From: Cannabis sativa
Lineage: Eukaryota > Streptophyta > Magnoliopsida > Rosales > Cannabaceae
DNA: 64,000 nucleotides
Assembly (NCBI RefSeq): GCF_029168945.1
Contig: NC_083603.1
Span: 3,906,001-3,970,000 of the forward strand
Direction: 5' to 3'
The translations under genes and the position numbers were made by a program. Numbering within the stretch: the first letter of the stretch is position 1; every line of letters starts with the position of its first letter. The notes beneath the pieces were generated by a model. That model saw nothing but the letters and a program-made list of their open reading frames with translations, did not search any database and had not been told where the DNA came from. Shown here one piece after another: positions 10,922 to 21,300 of this stretch.

Positions 10922-12250
10922 CTACTTATTGGCTTCCAAAGAGCGGAGATAGGCAATACTAGCATGAAAATACTCGAGAAGAGATTCTCTCGAGGGAGCT
11001 AATTCTTCCACAACCGGATTATCTGTAAGAAAATTCTTAGACCATTGATAAAGACATGAAAATTTGTCTGGTTGGATTAACTTCATCTCCCCAATTTCTT
11101 CCATTACATCAAGCCATATAGGAATCCAACCCACTGCTAAATCCAAATACCCAATGCTTTCTCCTCCAAAATACTTCTTCCCTTCGATTTCTTTCTCGAG
11201 AAAACCTAAAGATTCTTGTGCAGATTCTATCAATTTTTCTTTCCCTTCTCCTTGAGCTTTGCAAGCTTCAAATGATCCCATCAAAACCTAAAAAAATATA
11301 ATAGGGATTTAGAAAAGAAATTTAATTTAGTATAAAATAAAAATTGTTCAAATTAATATTTTCTTAGATTTTTTAGCACATTTAGTGCATGCTAAATAAA
11401 TGTGTTACCCAAACTCATTTATTTCATATCATTTCAAGTTGTATCTTCTCAGTTGAAAGTTTTAACATAGTTACAAAGTTTTGTTTAGATTGTGATGAAG
11501 TTTTCATAAAATCTTAGGATAATTACATGAAACACCATTTTTACGTTTAAAGTTTTTTTTTTTTTTTACATTTTTACGGTATTCTATAAAAATACAATAA
11601 AATAACATCAAAACAACAACAAAGCAACATAAAAAAATAATATACAAATAATAAAAAAATCAACAATAAAATAATAAGAATACAACATAAAAATACACTA
11701 AAAGACTGTATTTTATGTAAATAAAATCGAAAAAATCGAAAAAAAATATTGAAAACTCCATACAATCCGTATTTTTGTAATTTTTTTGTTATTTTTGTAT
11801 TTTTTTGAAATTATCCCTAAAATCTTTGTGGCTTCTACACCGTCTCACAAAAGAATGTTACAATCAAAATGAAAATCGGGAGATTATATTCAAAATTAGT
11901 ATAATTTTTTGAATAAAATACATATTAAATATAAAATGTACCTTCTCATCAACAAATTTGGCCCAAAATCGTGCTTTGGCTCTTTCATAAGGGTGTTGGG
12001 GAAGCAAAGGGTTCTCTTTCCAAACTTCATCAATATATTCAAGAATGACTAAAGACTCAGCTATAGGTTTGTCCAAGTGTAAAAAGACAGGAACTTTCTT
12101 AAGAATTGGATTGTACTTAAGAAGAATTGGACTTTTGTTTCTCAAATCTTCCTCCAAATACTCATACTCTACACCCTTTAGCTTCAACGCCCACTCTACT
12201 CTCGTACAAAATAAGCTCTTTTTCGAACCGATCAACTTCAGTTCTTCCAT
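10922..12250 (-). CDS. Tau-class glutathione S-transferase, copy c (chimeric)
   Basis: Exons on minus: 11942-12250 and 10922-11287 (675 nt, 224 aa). The intron is 654 bp, enlarged by a family C repeat (11517-11816). Ser12, cis-Pro54 and E65-S66 are present; the usual NPVHKKVP motif is NPILKKVP. The leader and the first 12 residues ([12 protein letters not shown]) match copy b, while everything after residue 17, the long intron, exon 2 and the 3' flank match copy d. The switch falls between about 12199 and 12217. The gene is intact and should be functional with a b-type promoter. Confidence 0.9.
11517..11816. repeat. Family C inverted-repeat element in the intron of GST copy c
   Basis: It starts GGATAATTACATG and ends GAAATTATCC, an inverted pair. 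Inside are ACGGTATTCTATAAAAATAC, runs of AACAACATAAAAA type and TAAATAAAATC. It shares its position with the element in copy d, so it was inserted before those two genes duplicated. Confidence 0.65.
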
Positions 12251-13203
12251 ATTATTCCTCGTCTAAAATCTACAACAGTTAGAACTCATTAGGAATAAGT
12301 TTTATTTGGCTTCAATTTGATCTAGAAAACAAATGGTAGGAATTTCAACTCTGATACGTAAGAATTAACCTCTGTAATTTCAACTTCAAGATCAAACTCA
12401 AACAATCAAATGTTAAATCATAACAAACAAATCATCAAATGGCTTGGAGACACAACAAAACACAAAATAGTAATGTAAATTTGTTTTACAATTCCATTAT
12501 TGCATACACTTTCTACATAACTTCTTGTTGAATCAATCAACAGAACAAAGCCCTGAAATGATAAATCATCAGTAGATAAACATTTTATTCATGTCAGGAA
12601 ATGAGTTGTTTAGATTTTGAGACCAAGAACTACTATTGAATCTTGATGATTCTCAAGAGACCAGACCCTTATCAGTATAATTTCATATTTATGACTCAAT
12701 CAATTCAAGATGATATTTTTTTTTTTCATGTTTGACTTAAATCAAATGAAGATTAAACAGTTGCAACTTCAAAATCTGCTAATATTCATAACAAAACATA
12801 GAAACAAACTTAGTTTTGATACCCATTGATTGATTTTGTTTAGAATTTCAAAGACAGTAGTAAAATTAGTATAACCTGAAAAATCAAATATGAAACCCTA
12901 ACTTGAAGACAGAAGCAAAAATATGCCTATTAAAGAAAAGGGAAAACAAACCTAAATTGATGGGAAGAGAGAAACCACAGAGAAGAGAGGCTTGGCCGCC
13001 GGCAAGAGATCTGATCTGATTGACCAAACAAAACAGTTTTGACTCAATCTTAAGGAAATTTTGCTATTACAATTTTATTATTTATTTATTAATTTTGAAT
13101 AAATCATTAAATTTGACCTATCATTATCACAAGAAAAACTAAATAAATAATCAGCAATTTAATTATTAAAAAAACTTAAAAAATAAAATAAATTAAAAAG
13201 ATT

Positions 13204-13560
13204 ATAGCATTACAGTTAATTTTAAAAATACACACATGTATAGTTTCATCTATCGTTAAAAAAATACTACAGGAGAAATTATTGCCACAGGTTCATTGAA
13301 CCTCGTACCCATTCAGTCACAAAGAACTTATTTTTCTTAACCACTATAAGTAATTTGATGGTGAGCCATAGAAGAACAAAGAAGACCAATAACGAAACAA
13401 AACAAAAAATAAAATCATGTCACACAACACTCAAAACTGTGCCGTAAAGACAAGACTAAAACACTTAAAACCATGTCATAGAATCGCAATAGTAAAAATC
13501 GAATCGCGATAGTAAAATACAGCCGCGACCACGCTGCACCTATAATCAAAAAAAGTCGGC
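13204..13560. repeat. Dispersed repeat, family E copy 1
   Basis: It contains CAGTCACAAAGAACTTATT, AACAAAGAAGACCAATAACGAAAC and repeated CATGTCA...AAAACT phrases. The same order of phrases occurs at 31080-31530 (CAGTCGCAGAGAACTTATT, AACCAACAACGAAATAAAAC). There is no coding capacity. It is probably the tail of a larger retroelement. The surrounding 13021-13608 spacer shows no gene. Confidence 0.45.
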
Positions 13561-14522
13561 AAGTTTAGCCTATTCATTTTTTTTTTCAATTAGGTAATGT
13601 TCATGTTATGTTGAGGTTTCAGTATTACAAGTCTCAAACTTGATCCAATTATTAATAGTGTCGAAACAAAATTCACATAAATGGGTTGGTCTGACCTGAA
13701 TTGTGTAACCCGTTTATATAAAAGATGATGTTTATTGAACATCTTTATAATTATTTTTTAATACATTTATGAATCATTTAACATGTTTATGTCCTACTTT
13801 ACTAGTTTAATACAATTTACATGCAATAAATATAAGAGTGTAAACTTTTAAATAGGTAGTTGTCATGTTATTTTGAGTTGTCAACCCGAAAATAACTTGT
13901 TTAATAAACGAGTTAGGCATTATCCAAAAATGACCCACACTAATTTAAGAAAAACTCAAATTACTTTGTTTTGTGCGATTTTCAAATACACTCCTTATCA
14001 CAATTGTTATGGTACACTCTTATTCGTTTCCCTATGTATGAGAGTCTTTTTAATCTTTTTGTTTATTATTGCATACATAATAATTATTTATAACCATTTA
14101 GAAATTTTAAAATTTCTAATAGTTTACAAGAAAATATAATTGAAATAAACTAACTAATTAAATAAAACACATTCGTATAACAAATTTTAAGAAAACACAA
14201 AAAAAAAGAAAAAAACAAAGCTCTTGACAAATTTTTATTCTATAAATTATCCAATAAGTAGATTCATTTCACTACTTATTGGCTTCCAAAGAGCGAAGAT
14301 AGGCAATACTAGCATGAAAATACTCGAGAAGAGATTCTCTCGACGGAGCTAATTCTTTCACAACCGGATTATCTGTAAGAAAATTCTTAGACCATTGATA
14401 AAGACATGGAAATTTGTCTGGTTGGATTAACTTCATCTCCCCAATTTCTTCCATTACATCAAGCCATATAGGAATCCAACCCACTGCTAAATCCAAATAC
14501 CCAATGCTTTCTCCTCCAAAAT

Positions 14523-15462
14523 TGTAACATCCCCGCTTCAAGCCTCCATTAGGTCCTTACACCCACGGACTGAATGGCTCTTATACACGAGTATGTCACT
14601 TTGGCTGCTTCCTGGATCGATGACTGACCCTACAGACCAACACGAGTGTTTCCAGCGTGCTTTGTCCTCACTCGCACGCTTCCTGGGAAAACTTCCCAGG
14701 AGGTCACCCATCTTGAAATTGCTCCCAGGTCAAGCACGCTTAACTGTGGAGTTCTTTCGTGATGGGCTACCGAAAAACAAGATGCACCTTGTTGACATAG
14801 GTAGTACCAATCAATCCATTTAAGCTCTCTTCAACTGTGTAGTCCCATACCTACACAGTCTCAGAATCATCCCACATGACCTTTCCCAGGCGGTGTGGGA
14901 TTGCACAGCTTACCCGGTATTTCCCCTTACGGATCACGGGACTACTGACTGTCACAATCACCCCCCCTTACGGGGTCCGACGTCCTCGTCGACCGCACTT
15001 CCGGCTGGGTCAAGGCTCTGATACCATTTGTAACATCCCCGCTTCAAGCCTCCATTAGGTCCTTACACCCACGGACTGAATGGCTCTTATACACGAGTAT
15101 GTCACTTTGGCTGCTTCCTGGATCGATGACTGACCCTACAGACCAACACGAGTGTTTCCAGCGTGCTTTGTCCTCACTCGCACGCTTCCTGGGAAAACTT
15201 CCCAGGAGGTCACCCATCTTGAAATTGCTCCCAGGTCAAGCACGCTTAACTGTGGAGTTCTTTCGTGATGGGCTACCGAAAAACAAGATGCACCTTGTTG
15301 ACATAGGTAGTACCAATCAATCCATTTAAGCTCTCTTCAACTGTGTAGTCCCATACCTACACAGTCTCAGAATCATCCCACATGACCTTTCCCAGGCGGT
15401 GTGGGATTGCACAGCTTACCCGGTATTTCCCCTTACGGATCACGGGACTACTGACTGTCACA
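14523..15462 (-). mobile_element. Cassandra TRIM retrotransposon with 5S-like LTRs
   Basis: Two direct repeats of 434 bp, at 14523-14956 and 15029-15462, look identical base for base. They are bounded by TG...CA and flanked by a 5-bp target duplication AAAAT (14518-14522 and 15463-15467). The internal domain is only 72 bp. On the minus strand it has a primer-binding site TGGTATCAGAGCC (initiator tRNA-Met type) two bases after the 5' LTR and a purine tract (AAGGGGGG) before the 3' LTR. No protein is encoded, so mobility depends on another element. Identical LTRs imply a very recent insertion. Confidence 0.95.
14690..14790 (-). other. 5S rRNA-like domain in the Cassandra 3' LTR (second copy 15196-15296)
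   Basis: On minus the LTR reads AGTTAAGCGTGCTTGACCTG and GATGGGTGACCTCCTGGGAA. These match the A-box and C-box region of plant 5S rRNA, the internal RNA polymerase III promoter. The sequence is diverged and embedded in an LTR, so it is a 5S-derived promoter domain rather than a 5S gene. This domain is the hallmark of Cassandra elements. Confidence 0.85.
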
Positions 15463-15808
15463 AAAATACTTCTTCCCTTCGATTTCTTTCTCGAGAAAAC
15501 CTAAAGATTCTTGTGCAGATTCTATCAATTTTTCTTTCCCTTCTCCTTGAGCTTTGCAAGCTTCAAATGATCCCATCAAAACCTAAAATATAATAGGGAT
15601 TTAGAAAAGAAATTTAATTTAGTATAAAATAAAAATTGTTCAAATTAATATTTTCTTAGATTTTTTAGCACATTTAGTGCATGCTAAATAAATGTGTTAC
15701 CCAAACTCATTTATTTCATATCATTTCAAGTTATATCTTCTCAGTTGAAAGTTTTAACATAGTTACAAAATTTTGTTTAGATTGTGATGAAGTTTTCATA
15801 AAATCTTA

Positions 15809-16097
15809 GGATAATTACATGAAACACCATTTTTACGTTTAAAGTTTTTTTTTTTTTTTTTTACATTTTTACGGTATTCTATAAAAATATAATAAAATAA
15901 CATCAAAACAATAACAAAGCAACATAAAAATTAATATACAAATAATAATAAAATAATAAGAATACAACATAAAAATATACTAAAAGACCGTATTTTATGT
16001 AAATAAAATCTAAAAAATCTAAAAAAATATTGAAAATTCCTACAATCCGTATTTTTGTAATTTTTTTGTTGTTTCTGTATTTGTTTTGAAATTATCC
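15809..16097. repeat. Family C inverted-repeat element in the intron of GST copy d
   Basis: This is the orthologous copy of the element at 11517-11816 (GGATAATTACATG to GAAATTATCC), with some small deletions relative to it. Confidence 0.65.
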
Positions 16098-16531
16098 CTA
16101 AAATCTTTGTGGCTTCTACACCGTCTCACAAAAGAAGGTTACAATCAAAATGAAAATCGGGAGATTATATTCAAAATTAGTATAATTTTTTGAATAAAAT
16201 ACATATTAAATATAAAATGTACCTTCTCATCAACAAATTTGGCCCAAAATCGTGCTTTGGCTCTTTCATAAGGGTGTTGGGGAAGCAAAGGGTTCTCTTT
16301 CCAAACTTCATCAATATATTCAAGAATGACTAAAGACTCAGCTATAGGTTTGTTCAAGTGTAAAAAAACAGGAACTTTCTTAAGAATTGGATTATACTTA
16401 AGAAGAATTGGACTTTTGTTTCTCAAATCTTCCTCCAAATACTCATACTCTACACCCTTTAGCTTCAATGCCCACTCTACTCTCGTACAAAATAAGCTCC
16501 TTTTCGAACCGATCAATTTCACTTCTTCCAT

Positions 16532-18370
16532 ATTTGTTGTCTAGAATCTACAAAAAATACAAATATATGTGTCAATTTTGTTTTTGTTTTTTTTTTTTTA
16601 TATTTGCTATAGATATACAACATATTACATATATACAAGATCGACTTTAGGCTGAGGTAAGTTTGGCCCGCACTTAGAGCTCACCTAGTCTAAAGACCCC
16701 AAAAAGTATATTTTTTAAAAATACACATATTTAAAAAAAATTTAAAGCTCAACATATTTCAGAATCCGCTTTGTATTATGTACTTTACACAAAAAAAAAT
16801 ATAATTTTTCTTTTTCTTGAGAAAAACCTTAAAATTGAGAGAAAGCAATAGTACCTAGGAAAGAATGAAGAATATAATTAGTAGGTGATATGATCAATTG
16901 GTAGGATCGATTAGGTACATTTATAGTGATCATTTTGTCTTCTTTTTTTTCCACTCAAATATTATTTTATATATAAATATGAAATATTAAAGTATTAAAT
17001 TGGTTAAACTTGACATTTTCTTGTCCAATGTTTCAATGTTTTCTTTTTTAAATGAAAGTTAGTTTGTTTGTATGTTTATTGATAATGAAAGAATCCTATT
17101 AGTGTACGAAAGAGTATAAAAATATAATGAATATCAAGTTGTTGAAATAAGCATATATAAAACACTTGTTTGAATATTTGAATTTACCCTATCAAATAAA
17201 TTTAATTTATCTTTTGCAAAAAGTTGGAGTGTGAATTGACCCAGCAAAAGTTGTGTTGTTACTTCTTTTTAAAAAAATAAAAATAAATAAATATTTATAT
17301 TTGTTCTTATCATTATATTGAGTTTTCTAGAAAGTATAAACAAATACCAATTCAAAATAATCACATATATCAACCAATTCATGTATAGATGTGATCATAT
17401 AATCTTACATATACATGCTATTTTTTCAATTTTTTATTTTTGAAATAAATCATTGCTATGTTTAGGTAGAAATACTTTATTTTTAACAGTATTAATTGAT
17501 TAATAATATTTTATAATAGTTATTAAATTATATTATGTAAAATCTAATATCTAATTATACTAATAGCAATATAACATTAATCATTACTTATACCTTTTAG
17601 AGTATCTCTAATAAATAGCTTTAAAAATCTTTTAATAGATGCTATGCTACCCTTACTATAAAAATACTTAAAAATAGTAACCTTATTATCTTTTCTTTCT
17701 TTCTTTTTTATTATTTTTTTTATCATAAGTTAATAAAATGTAATCATTTAATATATATTAAATAATATAATATAATATAATATTATTTATTAATTTTTAC
17801 AAATGAATATTTTTAAAACAAAGATTGTTAAAAATAATGTAAATGAAAGAAAAGAAAATATTATATTTTGATAGTATGTGAAGATTTTAAGCATTGATTG
17901 GAGTTACTACCATTAAAGATGAGATGCTCTTAGCATTTCTCTATGATACTAATACAAATCATGTGTAGACAATAGACATAGAGTGTCCCATTATGTTTCA
18001 AGATTTCCATATTAAACTTCTCTAATTTCTAAAAGTACTAACAAATTCTAAGGATAATGGCAAAATATCCCAATCTTTTGCACATAAGAAGACCTTGTCC
18101 CACAATTAAATATTTTTCTCTTTGAACAGCTATTATCTTTCTTTTTCAAAGCAAATTAGTATCCATAACCGTCGACTATATTAACATCCCTACCGAAATC
18201 GAGATCACAAAATCTCTCTTCAAAAGTACATTTACCCTAATCCTCCCAATTTCTCCAATCTTTTTCAATGGAAAAATTATGTCAAAACATCCAAAAAGTC
18301 CAAAAAAAATTGTAGTAACATTATACAAAGCAAAATTGGGTTACTAGTTACTACTACTAGTTACTAGTTA
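16532..18370. other. Intergenic spacer between GST copy d and EXO1B
   Basis: No gene is seen in this very AT-rich stretch. At about 17598-17931 there is a probable short inverted-repeat element: the left end reads AGAGTATCTCTAATAAATAG, and the right end (GAGATGCTCTTA) is its loose complement, the AGAGCATCTC type common among plant MITEs. Confidence in that element is low. Confidence 0.45.
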
Positions 18371-21300
18371 CTAAACACGAGAAAAGAAGTTTAAAATACT
18401 ACTCTTTTTACTATCTAAACTATTGGAACTACTATTCTTTAGTGTCTTAATAGCTCCCCCTTTCTTTTTTCCAACACTCATCTTATTTTTCATGCCACTA
18501 TTATTATTTATCTTTAACTTAACACTTTCTTGGGATTCAAAAACCTCTGAATTCTCCACTTGGGTCACCCCAGAAATTTCTTCACTGATAATTACACAAC
18601 ATGGGGTTGTTTCTTCTAGTTTTCTTTTCCTACAAGCAACAACACTTTCAACAACTTCTTCTGATAAAGATAATTTATCATCACAAGAGATCATAGTTGA
18701 TACTTCAACATCTTCAACATGGGTTGAATCTGAATTTTGGTACTTTCTTTGATTTGAATGAGTTTGAGTTTGGTCCAAATTTTTTCTCTTGAATGGATTG
18801 TTGTTGGGAACCTTCAATTTCAAAGGGCTTTTGGTAATTTCCATTGTAGTAGAAGTAGTAACTAAAGTTTCTTGAATTGTTGATGATGGCACTACTAATT
18901 TTTGAAGGGCTTCAATTTTGTTGGTGCAATTTCTTTCATTTAGAACTTTATTGTGGTTTTCTGTCAATATAAACAAACAGAAAAATGTCAATATACAAGC
19001 ATGTTGATATAACTTAAGGTAAAAATGGCTCTAGAATTTAACTTCAGTAATACCATATACAATAAAGCAAGAAAAATCACCAAACAAGTTCACAGTTTGT
19101 ATTAAAGTTTTTAAGTTGAAGAAGTTAAAGAAGAGAAATTAGTTTTCCATTTTGTGTGGTATTGGGTATCAACCCAAGTCTCATAACGGAAGAATAGACA
19201 AGAATTGCCTTAAAATATATAGTATTCACCTACTCGAGGCGGGTTGGGAAGGTGCCAAAACAGACAATACCATACTAGTGTCGAAGTTAAGGTGAATTTA
19301 CGGCCTAACAAGTTCGATGAATGGAGCCCAACACGTGGCCGAAACATTATGATGTTAGCAGATAAATGTAATGCATGAATGCAGCTCTCACGAGTATCTC
19401 TATTTATGACCAATTAGTTTTAAGATAGAACCTTATAATTCTTTATATGATATTATCCGATTAAAATTGGCCATTTATGATTTAACAGTTCAAGATTGAG
19501 CAAAAAAATAGTAACTATTTTGAGGTGATATTAGAGCATACTTTTTATAGTGTATATGCATGTAAGTGGTGGAGAACATGCATATCAAGACAATGTTGGA
19601 ATTTAAGAAACCATAAAGAAAAGGTTAGTTAAACTTGCCTGTATTGTCAACCTGTTTGGCTTTCTTGGAAAAAGTGACAAAGCAACTTTCTCTTGCAGAC
19701 ACCATAGGAGCCTCAACTCTTGGTGGCTGACCTGAAGTTTGGATCCTAATAGGAGCTGTATGAGATTTCGAACTTGGGATACGATCAAAGGCTTCCATAC
19801 TAATTGGATCCATTTTTCCTTCTGCAATTGCTGTAGCTATTGATGGAGGGAGTTCACTAAGTCCACCCAAATATTGGTCAAGGGAATCAAAAGAATAAGA
19901 GACACTAATGTTATGAAATGATCTTTTCCTAGGCCCTGGTTGGTTGAGCTTTCGAAGCTCCAAAAGCAATTCTGTTATTGGTTGGCTAACCAGTGAGTTT
20001 CAGAACTCTTTTAGAAATCAGTTTCAGTAGCTTTCTCGAAAAGAGCTTCCTGAGAAGCTAAAAGAAGAAAGTAGAAGCTCAGCCAAACAGAATCTAAGAA
20101 TCTTGGGGCGAAAACACAATCTCCTAGTCTTTAGATTGCTAGGAACAAGCAAATACAACTTTGAGGAAGGTCATATTTCTTTGATTTGAAACTAAGCTCC
20201 CCACTTAAGCCTACAATATTTGGAGACTAAAAAAACATAGTATTTGCTATCCAAGTACCTGGGAGGGACTCGAACCTCAGACGTTTTGGAAGCAAACCAC
20301 ATGCCTGACTATTTGAGATATCTCTCACTCTCGAGTTATGAAGGTGATGGTCAATGAAAAATCAAGTTCAAGCATTTTAGAACAGAGATTGACGTTTTCA
20401 AGTGTAAAAATAGAGAAGGATACGGTCCCAGGAAATCGAGCTCTCCATCTAGAGACTGCAGAAGCTTTTCCGAAAGAGGTTTCATATGCTTGAGCATTTT
20501 CATGTCAACATCATATCTGTATGGAAATAATCAAAGCTCAGAATATTGTAACACTACTAATGCTATATAACAATTGAGTCCATATGTGGAATAAAGTACT
20601 GACATTTGAGCATGCTGGAAAACTGCTACTGCTTCTCTAAAAGATTTCGGGTAATCTTCAGGCATTTGGGATCCCTTCTCAAGTTTTAAAACAGATAAAA
20701 CCTGCAAACATCAGATTAGAATGTAAGCACGGAACATCATTGTCTGCATAAAGCACTCATTTATTTGAGAAAAATATCAACCATTGTCTAAATGGTACAC
20801 ACTTCATCATCCAGTAAAATGCCAGTGAATTTGGGATTAGATATATTAAGATTTTGTTTCTCTTCCAAATTGCAAAATGCAGTTTCTTAAAGACCAATTA
20901 AAGGAATTAAACATTGGTATGATAGTTACCAAACTTAGAGAAACACCAAGCTGAGAAACAGTAGGCTTAAATATGGAATATTATTGCTGAAATTGAAAGG
21001 ACAATTTAAAGAGATAACCCATGTTCGAGGAACCAAGAAAACTCTCGAAAGCTCAAGGCAAAGCACACTACAATTCCACTCCATCACTAATCCCACCCCG
21101 GCTAAAAGCCCTCATGAAAATGTTTACACGATGAAAGAGCATATTGCTAAACAACAGCATAAGATAGCGCCTTACAAATGGTTAGCAGTTTTCATAATAA
21201 TTCAACTCCATCATCTCCTACCTTTCACTAAATCCCACCCCAGCTAAAAGTCCTCATGAAAATGTTTACACAATCAAAGAACATTGCTAAACAATACTAC

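Larger units (their letters stand above)
14272..16531 (-). pseudogene. Tau-class GST copy d, disrupted by a Cassandra element
   Basis: Exon 1 is 16223-16531 and is intact. Exon 2 is split into 15468-15582 and 14272-14522 by the retroelement at 14523-15462. The two parts sum to 366 nt, exactly the exon length of the other copies, so no other damage is seen in the coding region. Read through the insertion, the frame meets a TAG five codons after the last native residue, leaving a product of about 147 aa without most of the C-terminal substrate domain. Exon 1 differs from copy c at Val4 and Arg11. Its leader differs from those of a-c a few bases upstream of the ATG, so it probably had another promoter. 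Loss of function is inferred; splicing-out of the insert cannot be excluded. Confidence 0.9.
19857..20423 (-). other. U12-type (minor spliceosome) intron 9 of EXO1B
   Basis: The donor is /GTATCCTTCT, an 8 of 9 match to the U12 consensus RTATCCTTT. The candidate branch site TCCCTTGAC (19877-19885, minus) matches TTCCTTRAY at 8 of 9 and places the branch adenosine at 19878, about 21 nt before the acceptor TTAG/TGAACTC. There is no polypyrimidine tract. The phase is correct (gga cc + t gaa ctc), giving FLGPELPPS. Confidence 0.8.

Noticed and set aside
14690..15296. 5S rRNA genes
   Set aside because: The 5S-like parts are diverged and embedded in LTRs with a target duplication, so they belong to Cassandra.
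14593..15329. Two identical 76-codon plus-strand frames (14593-14823 and 15099-15329)
   Set aside because: They are antisense to the Cassandra LTRs and identical only because the LTRs are. Not genes.
19857..19969. Continuation of EXO1B exon 10 upstream as [18 protein letters not shown]
   Set aside because: The frame is open there, but no acceptor keeps the phase with exon 9. The U12-type acceptor at 19857/19856 joins the conserved FLGP-ELPPS, so this stretch is intronic.
20215..20340. A tRNA gene
   Set aside because: A B box is present but no complete cloverleaf or anticodon stem can be drawn; it fits a SINE head better.
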